Positions 44,179-55,510 are shown, counted from the stretch's first letter. The stretch is DNA of 64,000 nucleotides from JADJOY01 sp016713535 [NCBI: Deltaproteobacteria bacterium] (GCA_016713535.1 JADJOY010000030.1:76602-140601); one strand, 5' to 3'. Notes: generated by a model not told the origin, from the letters alone. Numbers and translations are program-made.

Positions 44179-47100
44179 TCACCGTCTCGCGGGCGGCATC
44201 AGGAGGTCGGCGAGCCGTGCCCCGGCCGCCACCTCCTGCGCGGCGAACCAGACACTGGCGCGAGCCCGGGTGCGGTGGGCGTCGTCCTCGTCGGTGAGCA
44301 GCCCGGCGAGGTGGAGCTCGGCGCTGCGGGCGTGCAGCTCCATGTGCACCGCGTCGTATCGGTCGATCGCCTCGCGCCACAGCCGCACGGCACGGGCGCG
44401 GTCGCCGCGCGCCTCGGCGATCCCCGCGCGCAAGCTCTCCGCGAGTGGCGGCGCCGCGGGGAGCGGGAGGCCTCGCAAGGTGCTGGCGTCGCGCGCGGCA
44501 CGACGCAAGAGCCGCCGCGGTCGCCACCGCGCGAGCCCGGCGGGCGGCGCGAGGTGGCTGGCGGCCGCGGCCACCGCGATCCGTCCCCGCAGGTGGAGCA
44601 TCTCCATCCGCACGGCGGCCACCGCCAGGAACTGCGCCGCCTTCAGGCCCGGCCACGCTTCGGTGAGCACTCGCCACGCGTCCCACGGCCGGCCGTCGTA
44701 GAGGTGTGCCTGGGTCACGGCGAGCAGATGGTGATAGTGCTGGAAGAAGAACCCGTCGCGCGGCCAGGACGCGATCGCGCCGTCGGCCTCGGCGAGCGCA
44801 CGCTCGGGCGCATCGGCGGCGAGGTGGCGGAGCGCGGGCAGGCCCATCCGGTAGATGTTGGCCGCGAACTGGTCGCCGCGATCGAGCGCCGCGTCCAGCA
44901 CGCCGTCCACGCGCGCGGCGAGGCTCGTGAGGTCGCCCCGGTACGCGAGCGCCGCGAGCAGGAAGATGTTGGTCACCGCGACCTCCCACTCGGCTCCCAC
45001 GCATTGCAGCCGGTAGGTCTCGATCGCGCGCTCGGCGGCCTCGATCGACGACTTCCAGTCGGTCGAGAGCCAGTGCACGACCGCTTCGCACGAGAGCTGC
45101 CACGCGCGGTCGTACGGGCGTCCGGTCTCGTCGGCGAGGCGTCGCACCTCACGCAGGATCCGCAGCGAGCGCTCGCGCAGGCGCGGGTGGATGCGGAGCT
45201 CGAACGCCGCTTCGTAGGCCAGCGACCGCAGCACGCGCGACGGTTCACCGGCCGTGAGCGCCTCGCGCAGGTGGCGGACGCCGACCACGTCGGGCGCCGT
45301 GTTGTCCACGAAGGCGATGCTCGTGGACGCGGCCCACAGCGTGTCGAGCCGCGCCAGGATGGCCGGCTCGATCTCCGCCTCGTCGCGCCGCTCGAAGCGG
45401 AAGCCGCCCGCCACCGCCCGGGCTCGATTCCACATCGCGGATGCGATCGCGCGCGGAACGCTCGCCGGAACCTCGATGGCGAGCGCCGCGAGCACCTCGC
45501 GCATCAGCGCGCGACCACGCTCGACCTCGCCGGCGTGCAGGTACTGCTCGGCCGCGAGCCGGCGCAGCGTCACGTCGTCGGGCCCCACGTCGCCGCGCGG
45601 CGCGCCGAGCCGGGCGGCCTCCTCGTAGACCGCGCCGGCCCTGGCGCCGCGTCCGCCGAACGCCAGCGCGCGCGCGAGCCGCACCCGCAGCGCCCGACCT
45701 TCGCCATCGGCGGCCAGCTCGAGCCGCAGCTCGTAGAGCTCTGCCGCCTGGTCGAAGGCGAGCGCCGCCTCGGCGCGCTCCGCCGCGAGGCGCGCGTAGC
45801 TCGTGGCGAGCGCGCGTTCGCCGGCCTCGATCAGGTGCCCGACCAGCCGCCCGGGATTCTCGCCGCCGCGCTCGATCAGGGCGTCCACCAGCTGGCGGTG
45901 TCCGTCGCGCAGCGCGGCGGGAGCGAGCTGCGCCACGATCGTCTCGCGGAGGCGGTCGTGGAAGCACACCAGGGCGCGCTCGCCGCCGAGCGTGGTGGCG
46001 CGCAGGAACTGGCGCTTGACCAGGTCGTAGACGAGCACGCCCGCGCTCCCGGGGACGCGCGCGGCGCGCAGGATGACGTGCTGCTCGAGGGGCGCGCCCG
46101 CGACCGCCGCGGTCTCGACGATCGCTCGCTCCGCGGCCGAGAGCTCGGCGAGGCGCTCCGCGATCAGCTCGGCGACGATGTCGGCGGGGCGGGAGCCGTG
46201 CCGCACGAGTCCGCGCCTGAGCGCGCGAGCGATCTCGTTCGCGAAGAACGGCAGTCCACCCGACTCGCGCGCCAGCGCGGCGAGATCGACCGCCATCCCC
46301 GGAGGCCGAGGGCCCGCGATGCGCTCGATGAGCTCGCGCGCAGGCTCGTCACCGAGCGGCTCCAGGTCGAGGGTGGTCACGTCGACCTCGTCGCCGAGGA
46401 CCTGACGGGAGTCGAGCGCTTCGAGGAGCGGGCTCGCCCGTGGCGCTTCGCTGCGATGGGAGAGGATCAGCAGCATCGCGGGAGCCCGTGGCCCTCGCGC
46501 CAGCTCGCGCAGCAGCGCCGCGCTGTCCGCGTCTCCCCACTGCAGGTCGTCGATCCACATCACCAGACGCTGGCGAGCGGCCACGCGCGCGAGCAGCTCC
46601 TTGAGCGCCGCGAAGCCTTGCCGCCGACGCTCCTGCGGCTCGACCGCCTGCACCGAGGGCGCGGCCCCGCGCAGCACCGTCGCCGCCGCCAGCACCGGGA
46701 AGAGCTGGATCAGCGCGTCCGCCTGGAGCGGGACGAACGCCTGCGCAAGGTCGCGCGGCAGTCGACCGAGGAAGCGGCTCAGCTCGTCGACGATCTGGTC
46801 GAAGGCGCGGTACGGCACCGACTCGTGCGGATGGCAGCGGCTGCGGAGCACGAGCGTCGAGCGGGTGGTGACGTGGCGTCGCAGGAAGCGTCGGATGAGC
46901 TCCGACTTGCCGACTCCGGAGACTCCGCGGATCCGCACCACGACGGCGCCCTCGGCGCTCACCCGCCGCGCCGCTCGCGCGAGGACCTCGAGCTCGGCGT
47001 CCCGGCCCACGAACGGCGCGCTGGTGGCGGGCTCGGGCCCGAGCCCATCGGCTGCCGTCGCGCCCCGAGCCGGAGAATCGGGCGGCGCGTCCGACCCGAG

Positions 47101-48036
47101 CCCGCGCGCGAGCGAAGTGGGGAGCGTCAGCTCGATCGAGGTCGTGCCGAACGCCGGCGTCGCGTACGGGTCGCGGAGGGGGTGAACGTCGCCGCGCACG
47201 GCGCTCACGATCGCGGCGCCGTCGGGGCGCGTGTCGGGATGGGGATCGAGCAGGGCCTCGACCAGCCGGTCGAGGGCCGGCGCAGTGGCGGGCGCGAGGG
47301 CGCTCGGAGGGCGTGCGAGGCCGCGCTGCTGGTCGCTGATGAGCTGGGGCCAGGAGCCGTCGAACGGCAAGCAGCCGGTCAGGGCCTCGAAGAGCATCAC
47401 GCCGACCCCGTACCAGTCGGTGGCCGGAGTGAGGGGACGCCCGAGCGCCTGCTCGGGCGACATGTAGTGAGGGGGCCCGACGGCGTCGACCGAGTGGTCG
47501 CCGCCGTGGATGAACGCGAGCCCGAAGTCGAGGAGCACGACGCGCCCTGTGGGAGTGACCAGCACGTTCGACGGCTTGACGTCGCGGTGCAAGAGACCCG
47601 CCGCGTGAATGGTCGAGAGGCCGGCGACGAGCTGAGGAATGGTCGCCGCGAGCCGCTCCGCGAGCGTGCCGTGCGTGCTGCGGCCGACGTGCTCGCCGCG
47701 GCGCACGAAGTCGACGAAGGGCTCGCCGTCCACGACCTCCATCGTGAAGAGCGCCTGGTCGCCGTCCACCACGAGCTCGTAGAGCTTCGCCAGGTTGGGG
47801 TGCGCCAGGTCGGCCACCGAGCGGAACTCCTGCTTGAGCCGGAGCAGGTCGCGGACGTCGACCTTGCGCAGCGTCTTGACCGCGACCTCGGCGCCGAGCT
47901 CGCGGTCGAACGCGCGATAGACGATCCCCATCCCGCCCGCGCCGAGCTCGCCGCGGAGGTCGAAGCGGTCGGGAAGCCCGGCGAGCACGTGCAGCCCCGC
48001 GGGCGTCGCGTTCCAGGAGGGGTCGCGTGCGCGCAT
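44179..48036 (-). CDS. Serine/threonine protein kinase fused to AAA-type ATPase and TPR-like region
   Basis: 1,285 residues from ATG 48036. Kinase domain at about 25-285: Gly loop GAGGMG (32-37), VAVK with Lys54, HRDVKPSN (catalytic Asp152), DFG (170-172) and YMSPEQ. A linker leads to an AAA/STAND-like ATPase with Walker A GVSGVGKS (371-378) and Walker B LVMWIDD (491-497), then a helical repeat region to the C-terminus ([36 protein letters not shown]). This is the architecture of PknK-like signalling proteins abundant in myxobacteria and relatives. No transmembrane helix is evident, so it is cytoplasmic. It ends 37 bp from the convergent end of the isoprenoid operon. The signal and targets are unknown. 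Confidence 0.9.
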   Translation of the reverse strand: MRARDPSWNATPAGLHVLAGLPDRFDLRGELGAGGMGIVYRAFDRELGAEVAVKTLRKVDVRDLLRLKQEFRSVADLAHPNLAKLYELVVDGDQALFTMEVVDGEPFVDFVRRGEHVGRSTHGTLAERLAATIPQLVAGLSTIHAAGLLHRDVKPSNVLVTPTGRVVLLDFGLAFIHGGDHSVDAVGPPHYMSPEQALGRPLTPATDWYGVGVMLFEALTGCLPFDGSWPQLISDQQRGLARPPSALAPATAPALDRLVEALLDPHPDTRPDGAAIVSAVRGDVHPLRDPYATPAFGTTSIELTLPTSLARGLGSDAPPDSPARGATAADGLGPEPATSAPFVGRDAELEVLARAARRVSAEGAVVVRIRGVSGVGKSELIRRFLRRHVTTRSTLVLRSRCHPHESVPYRAFDQIVDELSRFLGRLPRDLAQAFVPLQADALIQLFPVLAAATVLRGAAPSVQAVEPQERRRQGFAALKELLARVAARQRLVMWIDDLQWGDADSAALLRELARGPRAPAMLLILSHRSEAPRASPLLEALDSRQVLGDEVDVTTLDLEPLGDEPARELIERIAGPRPPGMAVDLAALARESGGLPFFANEIARALRRGLVRHGSRPADIVAELIAERLAELSAAERAIVETAAVAGAPLEQHVILRAARVPGSAGVLVYDLVKRQFLRATTLGGERALVCFHDRLRETIVAQLAPAALRDGHRQLVDALIERGGENPGRLVGHLIEAGERALATSYARLAAERAEAALAFDQAAELYELRLELAADGEGRALRVRLARALAFGGRGARAGAVYEEAARLGAPRGDVGPDDVTLRRLAAEQYLHAGEVERGRALMREVLAALAIEVPASVPRAIASAMWNRARAVAGGFRFERRDEAEIEPAILARLDTLWAASTSIAFVDNTAPDVVGVRHLREALTAGEPSRVLRSLAYEAAFELRIHPRLRERSLRILREVRRLADETGRPYDRAWQLSCEAVVHWLSTDWKSSIEAAERAIETYRLQCVGAEWEVAVTNIFLLAALAYRGDLTSLAARVDGVLDAALDRGDQFAANIYRMGLPALRHLAADAPERALAEADGAIASWPRDGFFFQHYHHLLAVTQAHLYDGRPWDAWRVLTEAWPGLKAAQFLAVAAVRMEMLHLRGRIAVAAAASHLAPPAGLARWRPRRLLRRAARDASTLRGLPLPAAPPLAESLRAGIAEARGDRARAVRLWREAIDRYDAVHMELHARSAELHLAGLLTDEDDAHRTRARASVWFAAQEVAAGARLADLLMPPARR

Positions 48037-48211
48037 CGTCGTGTCGGTTCCGCGGCTCCGCTCGACCGGGCGCGATCGTAGACCGGGGGGGGGCGCGGGA
48101 AAAGCCGCGCCGCGCCACGGGCTAGTCCGGAGCGCCACGCATTGACCGCGGCGCGCCGCCGTTCCTACGATCGAACGGCGTGGTTCGCAGCGGACGCGCG
48201 GGAGGGGAGAC

Positions 48212-49864
48212 ATGAGGCATCGGCTCGGAGGGCGAGGATCGCTCGTGTGTGCGCTGGCTGCGATGCTCGCCGCCGCGGCGCCGGCGCCGGCGGCGCCGTA
48301 CGGCATCAACGCGCACGTGCCGGACGCGGCGCGGCTCGATCGCGCGGCGCAGGCGGGGATCGGCTGGATCCGCTGCGACTTCAACTGGACCATGCTCGAG
48401 CCCGCCCAGGACCAGTTCGCCTGGGCGATCTTCGATCAGCTCGTCGCGCTGGCGAACGCACGCGGGCTCCAGATCTACGCGACGATCGCGTACACGCCGT
48501 CGTGGGCGAACGGCGGCCAGGGCGGCAACGTGCCGCCCTCGAATCCGGCCGACTGGTACGCCGCGGTGTTCCAGATCGTGAGTCGCTACAAGGGCTCGGT
48601 ACACCACTGGGGGATGTGGAACGAGCCGAACCTGGGTGATTTCTGGAGCGGCACGCGTACCCAGTACATCCAGGACATCCTCGTGAACGGCGCCGCCGCG
48701 GTGAAGGCCGCGGATCCCACCGCGCTGGTCGCGGGGCCCGATCTCGCGCACTTGAACTCGGGGAAGTGGGACCAGTGGCTCCGCGACGTGCTGCTGCAGG
48801 CCGGCGGCTCGCTCGACATCGTCACCCACCACCAGTACTCGGACGACGCGTACGGGACGCTCGACGCCCTCGACGGTCCCCTCAACGTCGCGAGCGTCAA
48901 GAAGATCATCGACGCGAACGGCGGCGGCTCGAAGCCGTTCTGGCTCACCGAGACCGGCTGGACCTCGAACGAGGTCGGCGAGCCCGATCAGGCGGACTTC
49001 TACCTCGAGCTCCTCGACGGCATGAACGCGCGTCCGTGGTGGCAGCGCATCTTTTTCTACGAGCTCATGGACGACCCCAACATCACCTCCAAGTGGGGGG
49101 TGCTGCGCAGCGACCTGAGCGCGAAGGAGAGCTACGCCGCGTACGCGGATCTCGTCGCGCTACGGCCGAACGGCGGGCGCCAGGCTCTTCCCGGTGGCGG
49201 CGCGACCTGGGAGGCGGAGAGCCAGCTCAACCACCAGGTCGGCCACGCCGACGGCTCGGCGTGGACCGCGACACCCGCCCTCGATCCGCAGGGCTACCTC
49301 GCGTTCGGGCCGTACACCACGGCGCTCCCGGGAGGGCTCGTGCTCGAGGCGCGCTTCCGGCTGCGCTCGTCGGTGGCGGGAGGTGCCGCAACCGTCGCGC
49401 GCGTCGAGGTCTACGACGCGAGCCGCTCGAACGTGCTGGTGCAGCACGACGTGCTCGCCAGCGAGTTCCCGAGTGCTTCGAGCTGGATCGACGTGGCGGT
49501 CCAGTTCACGCCGCTCACGACCCACGAGATCGAGCTGCGCACCTACTTCAGCGACGTGGCCGAGGTGAGCCTCGACCGCGTCACCGTGGTGGAGACCGGG
49601 CTCAGGCCGGGGCCGCCGGCCGCGGGTGGCTGCGGCACGATCGGGACGATCGGCGGCACCGCCGCGCCGAGTGCCGACCTCACGCCGTGGGTGGGGCTGG
49701 CGGTGCTGGCGCTCGCGCGTGGCCGGTCGATCCGGTCGCGAAGGATCGCGACCCTCGAGCGTGGAGGGCTGCGGTCCCTCGCAGCCGCGCGTTCGCGGCT
49801 GAAGGATGCGGGCCGGGCGGGCCAGCCGGGTCCGCGACGTGCCACCCTGCGGTCCGCCGCGTGA
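48212..49864 (+). CDS. Exported GH39-like glycosidase with MYXO-CTERM-like tail
   Basis: 550 codons from ATG 48212. A Sec signal (CALAAMLAAAAPAPAA) precedes a clan-A barrel: YGINAHVPDAARLDRAAQAG, WTMLEPAQDQFAW, ATIAYTPSWANGG, HWGMWNEPNLGDFW (acid/base in NEP) and FWLTETGWTS (nucleophile Glu). A beta-sandwich follows (about 330-460). Near the end, GGCGTIGTIGG plus DLTPWVGLAVLALARGR and Arg residues look like a MYXO-CTERM-type surface sorting signal. The final 40 codons (from about 49,735) are translated hairpin-repeat DNA, so the original stop was probably lost to a repeat insertion. Confidence 0.82.
   Translation: MRHRLGGRGSLVCALAAMLAAAAPAPAAPYGINAHVPDAARLDRAAQAGIGWIRCDFNWTMLEPAQDQFAWAIFDQLVALANARGLQIYATIAYTPSWANGGQGGNVPPSNPADWYAAVFQIVSRYKGSVHHWGMWNEPNLGDFWSGTRTQYIQDILVNGAAAVKAADPTALVAGPDLAHLNSGKWDQWLRDVLLQAGGSLDIVTHHQYSDDAYGTLDALDGPLNVASVKKIIDANGGGSKPFWLTETGWTSNEVGEPDQADFYLELLDGMNARPWWQRIFFYELMDDPNITSKWGVLRSDLSAKESYAAYADLVALRPNGGRQALPGGGATWEAESQLNHQVGHADGSAWTATPALDPQGYLAFGPYTTALPGGLVLEARFRLRSSVAGGAATVARVEVYDASRSNVLVQHDVLASEFPSASSWIDVAVQFTPLTTHEIELRTYFSDVAEVSLDRVTVVETGLRPGPPAAGGCGTIGTIGGTAAPSADLTPWVGLAVLALARGRSIRSRRIATLERGGLRSLAAARSRLKDAGRAGQPGPRRATLRSAA
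49735..49800. repeat. Hairpin modules inside the 3' end of the GH39-like gene
   Basis: GTCGCGAAGGATCGCGACC and GAGGGCTGCGGTCCCTCGCAGCC inverted repeats. The second is identical to a module of the 12.5-14.3 kb array. They follow directly after the codons for the C-terminal Arg cluster of the sorting-signal-like tail. Confidence 0.7.
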
Positions 49865-49904
49865 GGCACGTCGCCGTGCGCGATCCGAGAGAGGACACAC
49901 CGCC

Positions 49905-50276
49905 ATGCTGAACCGCGCCGTGCTGATCGTGCGACCGAAGCAGCCGTATCTCGACTGGGCCGCGAGCCTCGATGACGCCGGGGTGCTGCCCGACCCGAGC
50001 GGAGAGCAGACCGCCTACCTCATCCCCGACTGCGAGACCGAGGAAGAGACCTGGGACTTCATCGAGGCGGCGAGCGGCGAGGTGTTCGAGCGCGAGCTCT
50101 TCGGCTGGAGCGCCGACCCCGAGCGCTGGCCCGAGAACCGCGACTTCGCGACCTTCCAGGAGTGGTTCTCGATCGAGGTCCACACCGTCGTCGAGGACCT
50201 CGTCGACGACGAGCTCATCGACGACCACGAGGAGCTGCTGGGCGACGACGAGGCCGAGCCCGACGCGGAGGACTGA
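49905..50276 (+). CDS. Small acidic protein, unknown function
   Basis: 123 residues from ATG 49905 with GAGAGAGGA about 10 bases upstream. Sequence starts MLNRAVLIVRPKQPYLDWAA and has GEQTAYLIPDCETEEETWDF, FERELFGWSADPERWPENRDF and an acidic tail (DDELIDDHEELLGDDEAEPD). Codon use and composition are those of a real gene. Such short acidic proteins with Trp-rich motifs are widespread in Proteobacteria, but no function is known to me. Confidence 0.7.
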   Translation: MLNRAVLIVRPKQPYLDWAASLDDAGVLPDPSGEQTAYLIPDCETEEETWDFIEAASGEVFERELFGWSADPERWPENRDFATFQEWFSIEVHTVVEDLVDDELIDDHEELLGDDEAEPDAED

Positions 50277-50309
50277 GCGCGCCGGCGCGGCGGGAGCCGC
50301 GCCCGCTGA

Positions 50310-50398
50310 GGGTCGCCGTCGCGTCGCTTCGGAGGGACCGCCTCCGGCGGTCCGCGACCAGCGCCGCGCGGTCGCGCCCGGCTCGGGCCGATCGCCGC
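50310..50398. repeat. Hairpin module GGAGGGACCGCC-TCC-GGCGGTCC
   Basis: A strong GC inverted repeat at about 50,330-50,362 between convergent genes (the acidic-protein gene and the biotin carrier gene). It belongs to the same family as units in the tandem array. Confidence 0.6.
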
Positions 50399-50914
50399 TC
50401 ACCCCGCGGCGGCGGTGGCGTCGATGTCGACGAGGCGCTGGCCGCGCTCGACGACCTGGCCGACCTGCACCAGCACCGCCGCGACGGTGCCGTCGTGGGG
50501 GGCCTTGACCTGGAGCTCCATCTTCTTGGCCTCGGCGAGCACCAGCGTCTGGCCGGCCTTCACGGTGGCGCCGGGGTCGACGAGCACGGCGCGGACCTGG
50601 CCGGGCATGGTGGCCTCGAGCACGTCGTGGCCGCTCTCGCTGGCGCTGCCGGCGCGGCGCCTGGGCGAGCCGTCGATGCGCTCGAGCTGCCAGGTGCGAT
50701 CTCCGATCGCCACCCAGCGGCGCGTGCCGACCGCCGCGACGTAGGCGGAGCGCCGCACGCCGCCGATCGTGAGCTCGAGCCGGCCGCCCGCGTGCGGCTT
50801 GACCGTGATGTCGTGAGCGCGGCCGTCGATCACCACGCGCCAGCCGTCGCCGACACGCTCGATCGCGACCCCGTGCGGGGCGTGGTCGCCGGCCTTGTAG
50901 TGGAAGCCGCTCAC
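50399..50914 (-). CDS. Biotin carboxyl carrier part of an acyl-CoA carboxylase alpha chain
   Basis: 171 codons from GTG 50914. Residues 1-85 (FHYKAGDHAPHGVAIERVGD, WRVVIDGRAHDITV, LELTIGGVRRSAYVAAVGTR) look like the biotin-transfer region of methylcrotonyl-CoA carboxylase alpha. Residues 95-171 are the biotinyl domain with MPGQVRAVLVDPGATVKAGQTL and the attachment site EAKKM (Lys131); the usual EAMKM has Met where Lys130 is. The start overlaps the stop of the carboxylase gene (GTGA), but the junction falls in the middle of a normally continuous protein. One more G in the GGGG run at about 50,924-50,927 joins both into a single protein of about 684 residues. Confidence 0.8.
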   Translation of the reverse strand: MSGFHYKAGDHAPHGVAIERVGDGWRVVIDGRAHDITVKPHAGGRLELTIGGVRRSAYVAAVGTRRWVAIGDRTWQLERIDGSPRRRAGSASESGHDVLEATMPGQVRAVLVDPGATVKAGQTLVLAEAKKMELQVKAPHDGTVAAVLVQVGQVVERGQRLVDIDATAAAG

Positions 50915-52452
50915 GACGCCGACCCCTCTCGTCCGCCGCCGCCGAGCCGGAAGCCGTCGGTGCGCCGCCACGGCCCCCACGCGTCCGCGCCGCCCGCGGT
51001 GGCTGCGGCACAGCCGCTCGCCGCCGCCGCGGCACCGCCGCCGAGCGCGTCCGCGAGCGCCGCCGCGATCAGCACCTCGTCGGGCGGAACCTCGCGGGCC
51101 GGCTGCCAGTCGCTCATGTGCTGGTCGATGAAGCGCGTGGTGGCGCCGCCGCGCTGGAAGACCTCGTGGTCGAGGACGTCGCGCAGGAGCGGCAGGTTGG
51201 TGGTGACGCCGAGGATCACGTACTCGCCGAGGGCCTTCTGCATGCGGCGGATCGCGCTCGCCCGGTCCTCGGCGAGGACCACGAGCTTGGCGATCATCGG
51301 GTCGTAGTGATGGGTGATGACGTCGCCGCTCGCCACGCCAGAGTCCACGCGCACGCCCGGTCCGCGCGGCTCGACCACCGTGAAGAGCGGGCCGGTGTCG
51401 GGGAGGAAGCCGTTGCCGGGATCCTCGGCGTAGACCCGGCACTCGAGCGCGTGGCCGCGCTGGCTGAGCTGGTCCTGGTCGAAGGGCAGCGGCTCGCCGG
51501 CGGCGACGCGGAGCTGCGCCTGCACCAGGTCGCGGCCCGTCACCAGCTCGGTGATCGGGTGCTCGACCTGCAAGCGCGTGTTCATCTCCAGGAAGTAGAA
51601 GTCCTTGTCGGGGCCGAGCAGGAACTCGATGGTGCCGGCGTTCTCGTAGTCGACGGCGCGCGCGGCCGCGACCGCCGCCGCGCCCATGCGCCGCCGCAGG
51701 TCCTCGTCGACGACGGGCGAGGGTGTCTCCTCGACGATCTTCTGGTGCCGCCGCTGCACCGAGCACTCGCGCTCGAAGAGGTGCACCACGTGGCCGTGGC
51801 GGTCGGCGAGCACCTGGAACTCGATGTGGCGGGCGCCGTCGAAGTACTTCTCGAGGTAGATGCGGTCGTCGCCGAAGGCGTGCGCGGCCTCGCGGCGCGC
51901 GCCACCGATGGCCTCGCGAGCCTCGGCTGCGGCGTTGACCACGCGCATGCCCTTGCCGCCGCCCCCGGCGGTGGCCTTGACCAGCACCGGGTAGCCGATG
52001 CGGTCGGCGGCGGCCGCGAGGTCGTCGTCCTGCTGGCTCTCCTGATAACCGGGGACGATCGGCACGCCCGCCTTGGCCATCGCCGCGCGCGCCGAGGTCT
52101 TGTGGCCCATGGCGCGCATCGCGGCGCCGCTCGGGCCGATGAACGTGAGCCCCGCGTCGCGCACCGCGTCCGCGAACACCGGGTTCTCGGAGAGGAAGCC
52201 GTAGCCGGGGTGGATCGCCTGGGCGCCGGTGGCGCGCGCCGCGTCGAGGATGCGGTCCTCGAGGAGGTACGACTGGGCCGCGGGCGCCGGGCCGATCTCG
52301 ACCGCCTCGTCGGCCATGCGCACGTGCATCGAGTCGCGGTCGGCCTCCGAGTGCACGGCGACGGTGGCGACGCCGAGCTCGCGGCACGAGCGCATCACCC
52401 GCACGGCGATCTCGCCGCGGTTGGCGATCAGGATCTTGCGGAAGGGAGGCAT
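50911..52452 (-). CDS. Acyl-CoA carboxylase, biotin carboxylase domain (MccA/AccC type)
   Basis: 513 residues from ATG 52452 with the typical start PFRKILIANRGEIAVRVMR. ATP-grasp biotin carboxylase: HPGYGFLSENPVFAD, LVKATAGGGGKGMRVV (Gly-rich ATP loop), ERECSVQRRHQKIVEETPSP, EMNTRLQVEHPITE (catalytic Arg and Glu) and HALECRVYAEDP. It carboxylates biotin using ATP and bicarbonate. The protein ends in an Ala-rich tract then WRRTDGFRLGGGGREG, which is the linker into the biotin-transfer domain in MccA-type proteins. It is therefore probably the front part of one gene with the following biotin carrier ORF. The partner beta subunit lies just upstream. Confidence 0.9.
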   Translation of the reverse strand: MPPFRKILIANRGEIAVRVMRSCRELGVATVAVHSEADRDSMHVRMADEAVEIGPAPAAQSYLLEDRILDAARATGAQAIHPGYGFLSENPVFADAVRDAGLTFIGPSGAAMRAMGHKTSARAAMAKAGVPIVPGYQESQQDDDLAAAADRIGYPVLVKATAGGGGKGMRVVNAAAEAREAIGGARREAAHAFGDDRIYLEKYFDGARHIEFQVLADRHGHVVHLFERECSVQRRHQKIVEETPSPVVDEDLRRRMGAAAVAAARAVDYENAGTIEFLLGPDKDFYFLEMNTRLQVEHPITELVTGRDLVQAQLRVAAGEPLPFDQDQLSQRGHALECRVYAEDPGNGFLPDTGPLFTVVEPRGPGVRVDSGVASGDVITHHYDPMIAKLVVLAEDRASAIRRMQKALGEYVILGVTTNLPLLRDVLDHEVFQRGGATTRFIDQHMSDWQPAREVPPDEVLIAAALADALGGGAAAAASGCAAATAGGADAWGPWRRTDGFRLGGGGREGSAS

Positions 52453-52479
52453 CGTCAGGGTTCGCCTGCTACCGGTCTC

Positions 52480-52539
52480 CGTAGCGCGGGGGCTCGTCCC
52501 CCGCCGGAACCGCTGCGGGGGACGAGCCCCCGCGCTACG
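52480..52539. repeat. Perfect 25-bp-arm GC palindrome between carboxylase genes
   Basis: Arms CGTAGCGCGGGGG-CTCGTCCCCCGC and its exact reverse complement around a loop of about 10 nt (CGGAACCGCT). It is the best copy of the element also found inside the rRNA-modification gene (8,561-8,613) and as a half copy at 25,505. It lies in the 105-bp gap between the beta-subunit gene and mccA-like gene, both read from the minus strand, so it would form a hairpin in the shared transcript. Confidence 0.9.
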
Positions 52540-52557
52540 AGCGCATCGATCATCCGG

Positions 52558-54233
<1,676 letters not shown>

Positions 54234-54413
54234 TCCCTCCCGCCGCGTGATCGCCGTGCGGCGCTGCCCCGATGACGCGCGGCCGTGGCACATCGGGCAG
54301 CGGCTTCACCGGGCGAGTCGGCAGTGGTAGAGGTAATCGTGTAGTCCGACGTGCGAGCGCAGACCCGCCAGCGAGCGTGGTGCTCAGCCAACCCTTTTGA
54401 GGGCCCACCGACG
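54234..54413. other. Divergent intergenic region between carboxylase and REC-PilZ genes
   Basis: 180 bp between divergent starts. No gene. An AT-richer patch around 54,330-54,400 (GGTAGAGGTAATCGTGTAGT, AACCCTTTTGAGGG) probably holds promoter elements. AACCCTTTTGAGGG contains an imperfect palindrome CCCTTTTGAGGG at 54,392-54,403, just before the REC-PilZ gene, that could be an operator or the start of its leader. Confidence 0.4.
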
Positions 54414-55145
54414 ATGGAAGCGAGTGCCGGACGGATCGTGCTGGTCGAGGACATGCCGTTCGCGGGCGCCGGCCTCGGGCGGCTTCTCGAGCTCTACGGC
54501 TATCAGGTTCAGGTCGCGGGCAGCTACGAGGCGGCGCTCTCCGAGTGCCGCTCCGGGATCGCGCCGGCGGTGCTGATCACCAACGCGTGCGCGGCCCGCG
54601 ACGCCCTCGGCGCGTTCCTCGATCGCGCACACGCCGAGAAGGCGCTCTCCGGCATCGGCGTGATCGTGGTCGCGCGGCTGGCCGAGCTCGAGGACGGGGC
54701 CTTCTACGGGCTCGGCGTCGAAGCCGCCGTGGACGTCAACGCGATCCCGGAGGAGCTGATCTTCCGCGTCAACGAGGCGCTCTTCCAGGGCCGCAATCTG
54801 CGCCGCTACGCGCGCGTCTTCACCAACCTGCCGGTCAACTGCACGGTGGGCGAGCGCAGCGTCGAGGGGCGGGTGACCAACGTCGGGCAGGGCGGAGCGT
54901 TCGTGCAGAGCGACTCCAAGATCGCGCACGGCGACTCCGTGCGGTTCCGGATCCGCCTGCCCGGCGCGGTCGTGGCCTCGGGCGAGGCCGAGGTGCGCTT
55001 CATCGTGGACCGCGAGCCGATGGCCGGCGCCATGAAGCTCTCGGGCTTCGGCCTCGAGTTCGGGCGCATGGACGGCAACAGCGCCGACTCGATCGCGCGG
55101 TTCGTGGGCGAGGTCCAGACCGAGCTGCGCGTGCTCCTCGGCTGA
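54414..55145 (+). CDS. Degenerate receiver domain plus PilZ domain protein
   Basis: 243 residues from ATG 54414. Residues about 8-125 have the receiver fold (IVLVEDMPFAGAGLGRLLEL, then PAVLITNACAARDALG), with the acidic pair but Asn or Thr where the phospho-acceptor Asp should be, so phosphorylation is unlikely. Residues about 128-240 are PilZ-like: RRYAR (RxxxR), then VTNVGQGGAFVQ in place of the (D/N)x(S/A)xxG motif, and RFRIRLPGAVVASGEAEVRF. The weakened second motif makes cyclic-di-GMP binding uncertain. Single-gene unit; perhaps a regulator of surface or motility functions. Confidence 0.8.
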   Translation: MEASAGRIVLVEDMPFAGAGLGRLLELYGYQVQVAGSYEAALSECRSGIAPAVLITNACAARDALGAFLDRAHAEKALSGIGVIVVARLAELEDGAFYGLGVEAAVDVNAIPEELIFRVNEALFQGRNLRRYARVFTNLPVNCTVGERSVEGRVTNVGQGGAFVQSDSKIAHGDSVRFRIRLPGAVVASGEAEVRFIVDREPMAGAMKLSGFGLEFGRMDGNSADSIARFVGEVQTELRVLLG

Positions 55146-55287
55146 CCGCGCCCCCTCCGCCGTGCGCCCAGCGTTCGGCACATCGTTTGAATCAGCCCTC
55201 TGGTGAGAGGCACCTCGACGGTCGACCCCGCCGAGGCTCGCCCACCACCGCCATCCGCACGGATGGCCTTCACAGAGGGGAAAAACG

Positions 55288-55482
55288 ATGACGTCGAAGC
55301 GCTCTTGTACGCGAACCTGGGCGGTTTGCACCGCTCTCCTGGCCTGTGCACTTGTTACAAGTGGTTGTCCGAGGAAGGGACCGGCCGAGCGCGCGGGCGA
55401 GAAGATCGACCGCGGGGTGGAGAAGGCGGGAGATAGCCTGGAGAAGGCCGGCGACAAGATCGAAGACGCCACCGACCGTTGA
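55288..55482 (+). CDS. Small lipoprotein with amphipathic helix
   Basis: 64 residues from ATG 55288 (AGAGGGG about 8 bases upstream). The signal ends with lipobox VTSGC. The mature part is a charged helix with an 8-residue repeat (GEKIDRGVEKAGDSLEKAGD, KIEDAT), of the entericidin/late-embryogenesis-like type. Probably an abundant envelope lipoprotein. Followed within 30 bp by the zinc-ribbon gene. Confidence 0.75.
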   Translation: MTSKRSCTRTWAVCTALLACALVTSGCPRKGPAERAGEKIDRGVEKAGDSLEKAGDKIEDATDR

Positions 55483-55510
55483 GCTGCGTAACTCCCGGGA
55501 TGACGAGACC

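Noticed and set aside
44275-48081. 1,268-codon plus-strand frame
   Set aside because: Antisense shadow of the kinase-ATPase gene, whose motifs are unmistakable on the other strand.
55288-55482. Rejecting the 64-residue ORF as noise
   Set aside because: The idea was dropped: it has a lipobox, a signal helix, a ribosome binding site and an ordered charged repeat, so it is kept as a gene.
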